Below the pieces are notes generated by a model that saw only the letters and a program-made list of their open reading frames with translations, was not told where the DNA came from and ran no database searches. Positions 24,005 through 31,329 of a stretch of 31,329 nt of DNA are shown one piece after another. This DNA is from Lachnospiraceae bacterium UBA1201. Lineage in GTDB: Bacteria; Bacillota; Clostridia; Lachnospirales; Lachnospiraceae. Each line of letters opens with the position of its first letter. Position 1 is the first letter of the stretch. The translations under genes and the position numbers were made by a program. The stretch covers positions 165 to 31,493 of the forward strand of contig DBXX01000019.1 in NCBI GenBank assembly GCA_002309675.1, given 5' to 3'.

Positions 24005-26656
24005 ATGCAGATACAGCAAAATAAGATACGCCCCTGGCAGTTCATACGCTCCGGTAATGCGAGCAGACAGGCTGCCTTGCTGGAACGCAAGTCGCACCGG
24101 CAGGGCTTTCTTATCGAGCGCAATATTGACCTGCCGTCGCCCGCACGCGCCTATTCGTGCCTCTTCCGCGGTATTCTGCTGTTTCTGCTGATCTATACTC
24201 CGATCACGATGATCAATGCAGCCTATGAGATCTCGGACAATACCGCGATCGTCCCAATCATTTTGCTTCCGTTTGCTCTTTTGGTCGGTTTCTTTAACTA
24301 CAATGGTTTATGCCGTACCTTGGGCTACATCTTTTTCTTCCTGTTTTTCGTAGTCATATCGACCTCGGGCTACTATTACATCAACTCCGGTCTGAACGCC
24401 ATCATCAATATTACGTTCGAGACCGCGTCCTACGAATTGAATACATCTGCCATCCGTTCCTATAACGAGGCTATCGGAGACCGAGCCGTGACGATTCCGC
24501 TCTTCTATCTCTACATCGGTATCGTAAGTGTGATCTTCCTGAACTTCCTGATCAATAACTTCATGAGCATTCCGGTCGTTCTGTTTGTATCCGCCCCTTT
24601 CTGGCTGCTCATCTTCTATTTTGATTACCAACCGCAGCCGGTCCACTACCTGTCTTACGCCTTCTGTATGATGAGTATGGTCATCCTGAAGAGCACACAA
24701 CAGTATAATCTTCCGGACCGACTACATAAATACTACGTAATACGACATTCGTCCGATAAACACCTGTACCGAAGCACATCTAACGGTAAGGTCATGGCAC
24801 AGACGTCAGCGTTCGTCATCGGTGTTCTGGTCTTCATGGTGCTTCTGAGTAATCTTCTCTATCCTTCGAACCGGTTTTCAACTCCGAGGGAATGGGCTTC
24901 CATGAAAGAAAGCACGGAGGATTACGCTCGTATCTTCTTCACCGAAGGTCTAAGCGGTTTCTTCAAAGGCTCAACCAAAAACAGCATGACCTCCTTCGGT
25001 AATCTCTATTCCGGCGGAAAAGTACAGCCGACCTTCCAAAAAGTGTTGGAAGTCGATTATGTTCCTGCCAGTTATGATGCCGTATATATCCGTCAGTTTA
25101 TCGGAAGTTATTATACCGGGTCCTCCTGGTCAGATACGATCAACACCGATCTGGAGATCCTGAAGGAAGACGAATATAAGGCCAATGAAACGCTCCGGAA
25201 GATCTACGAAGATCCGGATCATCCGCTTCACAAATATGTATATAAGGCATCCATGAACATTCGCCCAATGAATGAGAGTGGCGCACTCATCCCCTATTTT
25301 TCGATCGAGGATTATGAGAACCCGATGTTCAAATATGATATACTCAGACGGGGTGCAACAACGACCCATGAGGCCTTCGATTATTTGACTGCTTACCAAC
25401 CGCAATATGCATCGTATCCACCCGACCCGAACCGTCAATATACCTATGAATACTATCAATTCATTCCGGAATTCGGTTCCACATCGGATATCGAACGCTA
25501 TCGGATGTTCGACTACACGCCGCCGGACAGCAGTAAGATCAATCTACAGTCGACCTCTCTGGAACTGAGTAAATTTATCCTCGTCAGTGAGGAGGCTTAT
25601 CTGAACCGTATGAAGACGATCTCCGATCCCGATCCGAGCCAGCCGAAGATCGCCCGCCAACTGATGAGGATCTGTCTGGAGCAGAACTTTCACGGATCGG
25701 TACTGGATCGCGTCGAGCAGTTGCAGGAATTCTTTTCGAACTACACTTACACGCTGAATCCGGGTAATCTTCCTAAGAACGAGGATTTCGTCATCTATTT
25801 CCTGAATAAAAGTAAGCACGGCTTCTGCCAGCATTTTGCATCCTCGGCAGTCCTGCTTCTGCGGACCATGAACATTCCCGCACGATACGTCGAAGGATAT
25901 ATGTTCTCCTTCTCGGATGTATCTTCCAATGCAGAGATCTTAAACGATGTTGACCCGAAAACCATGCATGAAGGTCCCAGTTCATTCAACGATGCTCCTG
26001 TCGTAAATGTTCCGATAAATGACTCTTCCGGTCACGCCTGGGTAGAGATCTGGTTTCCGGAGCTCGGCTGGGTACCCTTCGAATTCACGGTCGGTATCAA
26101 CGGAGACGAAGACGAGGAAAGCGATTATGAATTCTGGAACGGCGGCACCATTCTGAATGATATCGATTTCTCACCCATGGCAGGCCTGTTCCAGGTCGAT
26201 CTTTCCTTCGCTGCGAAGATGTTGCTTCGTTTCCTCATCATCGTTGCCGTAGGTGTAACGATCCTGCTGATCGTACGTTTCGTTATCATCCTCGTGAAAG
26301 AGAAAGAAACGCCCGAGATCTATCATCGCGGTCTTAATCTGAAGATCATGGAAACCTATCGCTCCATCTGCCGTAAGTACTCTCTGTTCGGTCTGCTCCC
26401 GAAGGAGGAAATGCTCTACAGGGACTTCTCAGACGAAATGCAAAGCAAATACGGTTTCTCCGAAGATAAGGCTTCTACTCTTCGCTCTTACCTGGAGGAT
26501 GCAGCCTACGGACCGAACGATATTTCCGAAGATCATTTTCACGAAACAAATGTGCTTTTGACGGAAGTTAAGCAAAAACTGGACGGTACATTGACCGCTA
26601 AACAGAGATTTAAATATCGTTTCCGCTCGATCTTCAGGCGGAAGAAAACAAAATAA
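24005..26656 (+). CDS. Transglutaminase-like membrane protein of the MoxR operon
   Basis: The 883-residue protein has a cluster of six or seven membrane helices in the first 280 residues, a long extracytoplasmic region, a transglutaminase/protease-like core, another membrane helix (about 727-755) and a cytoplasmic C-terminal domain. The core shows Cys608 in GFCQHFASSA, His677 in GHAWVEIW and Glu693 in WVPFEFT at the place usually held by Asp. This is the TgpA/DUF3488-like architecture that accompanies moxR and DUF58. Substrate unknown; roles in envelope peptide crosslinking or cleavage are proposed for relatives. GGAAGG precedes the ATG by eight bases. Confidence 0.92.
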   Translation: MQIQQNKIRPWQFIRSGNASRQAALLERKSHRQGFLIERNIDLPSPARAYSCLFRGILLFLLIYTPITMINAAYEISDNTAIVPIILLPFALLVGFFNYNGLCRTLGYIFFFLFFVVISTSGYYYINSGLNAIINITFETASYELNTSAIRSYNEAIGDRAVTIPLFYLYIGIVSVIFLNFLINNFMSIPVVLFVSAPFWLLIFYFDYQPQPVHYLSYAFCMMSMVILKSTQQYNLPDRLHKYYVIRHSSDKHLYRSTSNGKVMAQTSAFVIGVLVFMVLLSNLLYPSNRFSTPREWASMKESTEDYARIFFTEGLSGFFKGSTKNSMTSFGNLYSGGKVQPTFQKVLEVDYVPASYDAVYIRQFIGSYYTGSSWSDTINTDLEILKEDEYKANETLRKIYEDPDHPLHKYVYKASMNIRPMNESGALIPYFSIEDYENPMFKYDILRRGATTTHEAFDYLTAYQPQYASYPPDPNRQYTYEYYQFIPEFGSTSDIERYRMFDYTPPDSSKINLQSTSLELSKFILVSEEAYLNRMKTISDPDPSQPKIARQLMRICLEQNFHGSVLDRVEQLQEFFSNYTYTLNPGNLPKNEDFVIYFLNKSKHGFCQHFASSAVLLLRTMNIPARYVEGYMFSFSDVSSNAEILNDVDPKTMHEGPSSFNDAPVVNVPINDSSGHAWVEIWFPELGWVPFEFTVGINGDEDEESDYEFWNGGTILNDIDFSPMAGLFQVDLSFAAKMLLRFLIIVAVGVTILLIVRFVIILVKEKETPEIYHRGLNLKIMETYRSICRKYSLFGLLPKEEMLYRDFSDEMQSKYGFSEDKASTLRSYLEDAAYGPNDISEDHFHETNVLLTEVKQKLDGTLTAKQRFKYRFRSIFRRKKTK

Positions 26657-26666
26657 AAGCATTAAA

Positions 26667-26702
26667 ATACGGCGCCGGCTTCCTTACGAAGCAGCGCCGT
26701 AT
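26667..26702. terminator. Bidirectional terminator between convergent genes
   Basis: Arms ATACGGCGC (26667-26675) and GCGCCGTAT (26694-26702) with an inner GCTTC/GAAGC stem. T-rich on the plus side (TCTTATATTTC) and stronger on the minus side (TTTAATGCTTTTATTTTG). Confidence 0.8.
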
Positions 26703-26720
26703 TCTTATATTTCAAAGCCT

Positions 26721-27770
26721 TTACTTTTTATCCAGTTTATGGAAATCTTTGAAGTTTCCGACTCTGCTCCGCTTCGATGCCTTAGAAGCGATCTTCGAGC
26801 CGGTATCCTTACCGTTTCCGGGCATTCCGGGTTTATCGGTAGGTGTACGATGGAAGAAAACGTAGAACGGTCCCTTTTTGAATTTGCCGGTAAACAAAGC
26901 ATGATGCTCGGGGCAATGCTCCTTCAAAAACTTCAGGGCAAAAACAAGACCTACGATCGCAATGACCAGCTTAAGGATCTGTGACACAATGCCCAAGTCA
27001 TTTGCAAATAATGTATTATCCCAAAGCAGATAAGAACCGGTATACATGACTGCCGTCGCAAAGCAGGGCTTTGCTTCTTTCTTCGACATGTAGCAGTGGA
27101 TGTATATAACCAGAGCCAGAACGAAGAAGATCGTGGAAATAAAACCGATGATCATTTCCACACTGTAAGAAGTGGTATATCGGTTGATATCCTCCAGGAA
27201 ACGTTCCAGTTCCTTTATACCGTTCTCATCCATCTTCGCAGTCAACTGCGCGTAGTTTTCCATCTTATTGATGGATTTTGCCGTAAGAATGGATAAGCCG
27301 AAATTCACGATAAACAGAAGGAACTCGATAAATGTGTAACCGAGTGCAACATTGACCGTGGAACCCATCGTAGGCTTCTGCTTCAGCAAAATAAAGAACT
27401 TATAGAAAGCAAAGAGCCATGCGACCAAAACGAGCGCTTCCAAAAATACAAAGACCAGACTGACAAACGGAGCTGCCGGATGCATCGTGATCGTATCATC
27501 GGCAGCGACGTGAACGAAGCCCGCCAGGCCGAACGAACGCAGCAGGTTAACGATGACCGCGAAGCACTGGTGATACAGGTAGCAGCCCAGGCCGCCCCAC
27601 AGCATCGCCATAAAATAGCCGGAAAATGCGTTATGTGCATACAGGAAATATAAAGCAATCAACACGATGAGAATGATGATCATGGCGAGCTGCCAATTGA
27701 TCACACTGCTACTGATACGTATTACATCTTCCGGAGAACGTTCCGGAGCGAACATTACGTGACCGAACAT
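26721..27770 (-). CDS. Polytopic membrane protein of unknown function
   Basis: The 349-residue protein has about seven hydrophobic segments, among them WQLAMIIILIVLIALYFLYA (about 26-45), FVSLVFVFLEALVLVAWLFA (about 103-122) and an internal pair near residues 205-230. A very basic C-terminal tail (about 310-349, rich in Lys, Arg, Ser and Gly) should be cytoplasmic. The loop after the fourth segment is charged and helical. I do not recognise the family; YhfC-like membrane peptidases are a loose resemblance in topology only. ATG at 27770 has GAGGTG about five bases upstream. Single gene with its own promoter and a shared terminator. Confidence 0.8.
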   Translation of the reverse strand: MFGHVMFAPERSPEDVIRISSSVINWQLAMIIILIVLIALYFLYAHNAFSGYFMAMLWGGLGCYLYHQCFAVIVNLLRSFGLAGFVHVAADDTITMHPAAPFVSLVFVFLEALVLVAWLFAFYKFFILLKQKPTMGSTVNVALGYTFIEFLLFIVNFGLSILTAKSINKMENYAQLTAKMDENGIKELERFLEDINRYTTSYSVEMIIGFISTIFFVLALVIYIHCYMSKKEAKPCFATAVMYTGSYLLWDNTLFANDLGIVSQILKLVIAIVGLVFALKFLKEHCPEHHALFTGKFKKGPFYVFFHRTPTDKPGMPGNGKDTGSKIASKASKRSRVGNFKDFHKLDKK

Positions 27771-27800
27771 AAAAACACCTCTTTATAAAAATCAAATCCT

Positions 27801-27829
27801 ATTCTATCAAAGGCACCCGAAAGTGTCAA
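27801..27829 (-). promoter_or_regulatory. Promoter of the unknown membrane protein gene
   Basis: Minus-strand perfect TTGACA (27824-27829), 17-base spacer, TAGAAT (27801-27806). The -35 overlaps the hslO stop codon. Same hexamers as the nrdD1 promoter. Confidence 0.8.
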
Positions 27830-28701
27830 GCAAGGTCGCGCAGTTCCTTCAGTTCTTCAACCGAAAAATAGTAGTTTGTGTTGCAAAAATGACAGTTGAC
27901 CTCGATCTCTTTTCCATCCTCGATCATTTGATCGAGTTCTTTCTTACCGATGGAGATCAGAGCCTTTCCTACACGCGTCTTGGAACAATCACACGTAAAT
28001 CTGCAGGGATAATGTCTGCTGATCTCCGGCTGCATGTCATGAAGGATCATCATGCAGATATCTTCCGGTGTCATGCCCTTTTCCAAAAGCGCCGTAATGG
28101 AGGTAACTTCTTTCAGGCGTTCTTCCAGGAGCGATATTACGCTCTCATCGGCATCCGGCATCAGTTGAAGAATCATGCCGCCGGCGCATTTCACCGTGTT
28201 CTCCTTCGACATCAAAACCCCGAGGCCCACCGAGGAAGGAGTCTGCTCACTGGTCGCGAAATAATAGGTCAGATCCTCGGCGATCTCACTGGTGACCAAG
28301 ATCGTGTCGCCGATGTACGGTTCTTTCAGCCCGATGTCCTTTATGACCTGAAGCACACCGACGCCGACTGCCGAAGCAACATCGAGTTTTCCTTTATCAT
28401 TCGCCGGTATCATAACGACCGGATTATTTGCATATCCTTTTACGTTTCCGTTAGCATCTGCCGTTACGGTCAGCCCACCGATCGGGCCGTCGCCGTTGAT
28501 CTTTATCGTCAGAAGGTCGGCGTCATTCTTCATCATGGCGCCCATCATCACACCGCCTGTCAACAGACGGCCTAACGCAGCTGTCACCACAGGGCTCGTA
28601 TTATGAGCTTTTCTTGCAAACTCCACTAACTCTCCGGTAGTGGCAAAAAAGCCCCGGATTCGGCCTCCTGCGGCCGTTACGCGAATAAAATAGTCTCCCA
28701 T
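27826..28701 (-). CDS. hslO: Redox-regulated chaperone Hsp33
   Basis: Hsp33 is a holdase activated when oxidation releases zinc from its C-terminal cysteines, protecting proteins from oxidative unfolding. The 291-residue product has the N-terminal chaperone core (GDYFIRVTAAGGRIRGFFA; GRLLTGGVMMGAMMK) and the four zinc cysteines as Cys237-x-Cys239 and Cys270-x2-Cys273, with an extra Cys233. Length is typical. It starts 12 bases after a methyltransferase gene, so the pair is co-transcribed. No hairpin separates it from the next promoter; the stop itself overlaps that -35. Confidence 0.96.
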   Translation of the reverse strand: MGDYFIRVTAAGGRIRGFFATTGELVEFARKAHNTSPVVTAALGRLLTGGVMMGAMMKNDADLLTIKINGDGPIGGLTVTADANGNVKGYANNPVVMIPANDKGKLDVASAVGVGVLQVIKDIGLKEPYIGDTILVTSEIAEDLTYYFATSEQTPSSVGLGVLMSKENTVKCAGGMILQLMPDADESVISLLEERLKEVTSITALLEKGMTPEDICMMILHDMQPEISRHYPCRFTCDCSKTRVGKALISIGKKELDQMIEDGKEIEVNCHFCNTNYYFSVEELKELRDLA

Positions 28702-28713
28702 AACTCTTCACCT

Positions 28714-29520
28714 TTATTTCATTTGCTCACGGCAGACGAAAAACAAGCGTTCTGCCGTTTCTTCCCGGCCCGTTGCGTTAAGCTCGGTGCCGTCTTCATT
28801 GACCTCATATATCCGTTCGAGCCGTAAACCGGACTTTCGGATCAGTTCCTGTACTGTCTCCGCGGAAAATGCATTCTGCTCATGGACCTCTTCGCTTCGC
28901 TCGTAGCATCCATCTTCATTTTCCAAAAACATGGTAAGCCGATACGTGTTTTTACCGGTCTCCTCCTCGAATTCATTTTCCCAGATCAATGCCATGTCAT
29001 CCCGAACGTCCGTAAACGTGCGATCCCCGACGACATCCCGAAAATAGTGACGGGTCTTAAGATCGAATATGAATAATCCACCCGGATCCAGATAATTATT
29101 CACCAGGCGAAAGACCGTTTCCAGATCCCCGGGGCCGGACGCATAATTCATCGTATCGCACATCGCGACAACGGCTCCGACCGTCCCGTATAACTCAAAG
29201 GAGCGCATGTCCTGTTGCAAAAACAGGACCGGGGCTTTGGTATTCCCGGACTCCTCTTCGCTTTCCAGGCATTCATAGTATTTTTCGCGTGCTACCTCCA
29301 GCATGGATTCGGAGATATCCGCGCCGATCATGTCATAGCCCAGATCCCGCAGTAGCAGTGTAAACGTACCGGTCCCGCAACCCAGATCCAGAACGAGGGC
29401 ACTCGGACCGATCCCGTATTCGTCAAACTGCCGCTTCAGGAAACCGGCCCACGCTTCATACGGGATATCGTCCATACAGGCGTCATATATCTGCGCAAAA
29501 TCAAAGTAAGGACTTGACAT
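28714..29520 (-). CDS. Class I SAM-dependent methyltransferase
   Basis: The 268-residue protein has motif I VLDLGCGTGTF (residues 43-53), the following acidic strand end IGADISESML, and AVVAMCDTMNYA, as in small-molecule methyltransferases of the Rossmann class. YFDFAQIYDACMDDIPYEAW at the N terminus is typical of the clostridial group often found beside hslO. Substrate unknown. AGGAGAGG precedes the ATG at 29520 by four to six bases. Confidence 0.88.
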   Translation of the reverse strand: MSSPYFDFAQIYDACMDDIPYEAWAGFLKRQFDEYGIGPSALVLDLGCGTGTFTLLLRDLGYDMIGADISESMLEVAREKYYECLESEEESGNTKAPVLFLQQDMRSFELYGTVGAVVAMCDTMNYASGPGDLETVFRLVNNYLDPGGLFIFDLKTRHYFRDVVGDRTFTDVRDDMALIWENEFEEETGKNTYRLTMFLENEDGCYERSEEVHEQNAFSAETVQELIRKSGLRLERIYEVNEDGTELNATGREETAERLFFVCREQMK

Positions 29521-29577
29521 TTTTCCTCTCCTGTGGAAAATAGATACTGTAATTCATTCAACCCCAAAGGAGAAGAA

Positions 29578-29859
29578 ATGAAAAAATTAACGAAAAAACA
29601 GATCTTTGTGATCGTACTGGTCGCATTTATCGTGACCTTATATATCTTGGCGTTTTTGTTTGCTATCTCGGGCATTGAAGCCCTGCAAAGCTGGGCCTGG
29701 GTCTGCTTCGCGCTGACCATCGTTATCCCATTCTTCATTTACTTTCATTTTCTCGTTCTGAACTGGATCCGTAAGACCCGGGAAGTTGACGAGGCAAAAG
29801 AACAGAAGCAAAATCAGGACGAAATTGCTTCCGAGGAAGAAAGCGGAGAACCGAAATAA
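29578..29859 (+). CDS. Small two-helix membrane protein
   Basis: The 93-residue protein has two membrane helices (IFVIVLVAFIVTLYILAFLF, about residues 9-28, and VCFALTIVIPFFIYFHFLVL, about 44-63), a short hairpin turn and an acidic, Gln/Glu-rich tail. The ATG at 29578 with AAAGGAG about six bases upstream was preferred to the longer reading from 29533. Function not recognised. It diverges from the methyltransferase gene and ends four bases from the hemW stop on the other strand. Confidence 0.8.
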   Translation: MKKLTKKQIFVIVLVAFIVTLYILAFLFAISGIEALQSWAWVCFALTIVIPFFIYFHFLVLNWIRKTREVDEAKEQKQNQDEIASEEESGEPK

Positions 29860-29863
29860 GATC

Positions 29864-31027
29864 CTATTGGATGAATTCCGCCATGATTTGATTTGAAACT
29901 TCCGCGCCGCGCGGGGTAAGCACATACGCTTCCCGCGGGGCGTTTTTCTTTTCCATCAAGCCTTGCTGGATAAAACGTTCAAACAAAGCCGGCGGATATA
30001 CCGTCTCGATCCTTCTGCCGAACATATTTCGGAAGTGCTCGCAATCGATACCTTCCTCCAGCATACGAAGTCCCAGGAAGCAGAACTCTTCCATCTCGTT
30101 GTGGATCGGAACCTGCGTGATGGTTCCCGCCGTCGGATGCTCCAGGTATTCTTTCAGATTTCGCGTGTTTTCGCTGCGGATGCCCGGATCGCCGAAGAAA
30201 AATCCCGACGCACCTAAACCTACGGCCAGATAGTCCTGCATTCTCCAGTAGCGCAGATTATGTCTGGATTCATAACCGGGTTTAGCAAAATTCGAGATCT
30301 CATATCTGTGCATTTCGGCTAACTGCGTCCAGGAAAACAGGATCTCTTCCATCTGGGCGACGGCTTCTTCGGAAGGAAGTTTAAGCTGCCCGGAATGATA
30401 GAGATCATAGAACGGCGTTCCTTCTTCAATGATCAGCTGATATGCCGAAAGATGCTGCGGTGCAATATATAAAATGTCTTCCAGACTCTTTGCGAAATCT
30501 TCGACCGTTTGTCCGGGGATGCCATACATCAGATCGACGTTAATATTCGTAAATTCGGCCTTGCAGGCCGCTTCATAGGTCAGGAAAATGTCCTGAACGG
30601 AATGGATGCGTCCGAGGTTCTGCAAATGGTTCTCACATGTAGACTGCGCACCGATGCTTAAGCGATTGATGCCCGCCTTTCGTAGCATCATCAGTTTAAC
30701 ACTGTCACCTGCGGAATTCGGGTTAACTTCCAGAGTCCATTCATAATCCGGGTCGATCTGGAACGAGGTTCCGATCGCATAGCATATCCTCTGCAACTGT
30801 TCGAAAGAAAGCAAAGAAGGCGTGCCTCCGCCGATGTAGATCGTATCTACGATATACCGATCGGCGCAGACCGCTGCCTGCTCCTGTATATTTCGAATCA
30901 AAGCGTCCACATAAGCTTCCTTCGTCTCCTCATTCGCAATCGGAAACGAAAGAAAATCGCAATAGCGGCACTTCTGTTTACAAAAAGGGATATGCACATA
31001 GATACCCAGTGTTTTTTTCTCGGACAT
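29864..31027 (-). CDS. hemW: Radical SAM heme chaperone HemW
   Basis: HemW (formerly called oxygen-independent coproporphyrinogen oxidase-like) binds heme and a 4Fe-4S cluster and is thought to deliver heme to respiratory proteins. The 387-residue product has VHIPFCKQKCRYCDF with Cys16, Cys20 and Cys23, then IYIGGGTPS and LSIGAQS, standard for the family. It lacks features that would make it a true HemN, which is normally longer. ATG at 31027 follows GAGGAG by five bases and lies two bases after the lepA stop; a GTG at 31033 is a weaker choice. lepA-hemW is a common Firmicute pair. Confidence 0.93.
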   Translation of the reverse strand: MSEKKTLGIYVHIPFCKQKCRYCDFLSFPIANEETKEAYVDALIRNIQEQAAVCADRYIVDTIYIGGGTPSLLSFEQLQRICYAIGTSFQIDPDYEWTLEVNPNSAGDSVKLMMLRKAGINRLSIGAQSTCENHLQNLGRIHSVQDIFLTYEAACKAEFTNINVDLMYGIPGQTVEDFAKSLEDILYIAPQHLSAYQLIIEEGTPFYDLYHSGQLKLPSEEAVAQMEEILFSWTQLAEMHRYEISNFAKPGYESRHNLRYWRMQDYLAVGLGASGFFFGDPGIRSENTRNLKEYLEHPTAGTITQVPIHNEMEEFCFLGLRMLEEGIDCEHFRNMFGRRIETVYPPALFERFIQQGLMEKKNAPREAYVLTPRGAEVSNQIMAEFIQ

Positions 31028-31029
31028 GA

Positions 31030-31329
31030 TCACTCCTCATCCAGTTTCAAAACCGACATAAATGCTTTCTGCGGCACTTCAACGTTGCCGATCTGACGCA
31101 TACGCTTCTTACCTTCCTTCTGCTTCTCGAGCAGTTTTCTCTTTCGGGAGATATCGCCGCCATAGCACTTCGCGAGCACATCCTTACGCATCGCTTTCAC
31201 GGTCTCACGGGCAATGATCTTATTGCCCACAGCTGCCTGGATCGGAATCTCGAACAGATGACGCGGGATCTCCTCCTTCAGCTTTTCACACATCTTGCGG
31301 CCGCGCTCGTACGCATTGTCCGCATGGAC
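31030..31329 (-). CDS. lepA: Elongation factor 4 (LepA), C-terminal end only
   Basis: LepA is a ribosome-binding GTPase that affects initiation and back-translocation. Only the last 99 residues are in the window; the GTPase domain is outside. HADNAYERGRKMCEKLKEEI and the LepA-specific C-terminal domain (AVGNKIIARETVKAMRKDVL; YGGDISRKRKLLEKQKEGKK; VPQKAFMSVLKL) are very conserved. Stop TGA at 31030-31032, directly followed by hemW. Confidence 0.96.
   Translation of the reverse strand, partial: VHADNAYERGRKMCEKLKEEIPRHLFEIPIQAAVGNKIIARETVKAMRKDVLAKCYGGDISRKRKLLEKQKEGKKRMRQIGNVEVPQKAFMSVLKLDEE

Noticed and set aside
27731..27748. Tandem TTCCGGAG copies
   Set aside because: Inside the coding sequence of the membrane protein (Pro-Glu-Arg-Ser codons); no regulatory context.
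29514..29541. TTGACA-N16-GAAAAT promoter for the small membrane protein
   Set aside because: Weak -10, short spacer, and the -35 overlaps the methyltransferase start; possible but not convincing.

Overview
The window looks like a chromosomal segment of an anaerobic, low-to-mid GC Firmicute of the class Clostridia, possibly Lachnospiraceae or a relative. The evidence is two class III (oxygen-sensitive) ribonucleotide reductases, a single-chain PurL of about 1250 residues, a clostridial dUTPase, a MoxR/DUF58/transglutaminase operon, sigma-A type promoters (TTGACA-N17-TATAAT class) and a tmRNA tag AEDNNFAFAA. The genus cannot be fixed from sequence alone. No insertion sequence, prophage, CRISPR array, rRNA or tRNA was seen; the region reads as core genome with a few accessory genes.

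Layout. (1) 1-3278, minus strand: a TPR lipoprotein and hflX overlap by ATGA, followed by a 5'-partial view of a first class III reductase gene (nrdD1) with its own promoter and NrdR boxes. A degV-family gene diverges at 3372 and ends in a strong terminator. (2) 4295-7470, minus: nrdD2-nrdG-dut, a deoxynucleotide unit, also preceded by NrdR-like boxes. (3) 7632-15930, minus: one uninterrupted transcription unit from a good promoter, purL - PAP2 phosphatase - UPF0104 flippase-like protein - pssA - psd - helical-repeat protein. Several stops and starts overlap. It joins the last steps of phosphatidylethanolamine synthesis to two lipid membrane proteins and a protein of unknown role. (4) 16026-19350: mscL (minus), then divergently an acyltransferase-3 gene and a cytoplasmic GH26-like glycosidase gene whose ribosome binding site sits in a long inverted repeat. 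(5) 19361-19838: ssrA (tmRNA) with near-consensus promoter and strong terminator. (6) 19845-21764, minus: a membrane EAL-domain protein with a leader carrying repeated GGA hairpins. (7) 21796-26656, plus: moxR - DUF58 - transglutaminase membrane protein. (8) 26721-31329: an unrecognised membrane protein, the pair methyltransferase-hslO, a small membrane protein, and lepA-hemW (lepA partial).

How it fits together. Regions 1 and 2 make and protect dNTP pools, and both reductases are probably controlled by NrdR. Region 3 makes PE lipids. Region 7 is a known cell-envelope module. tmRNA, HflX, LepA and Hsp33 are ribosome-rescue and stress factors. No complete new system is obvious. The best leads are the insulated glycosidase gene, the dual NrdR promoters, the helical-repeat protein coupled to psd, and the hairpin leader of the EAL gene.
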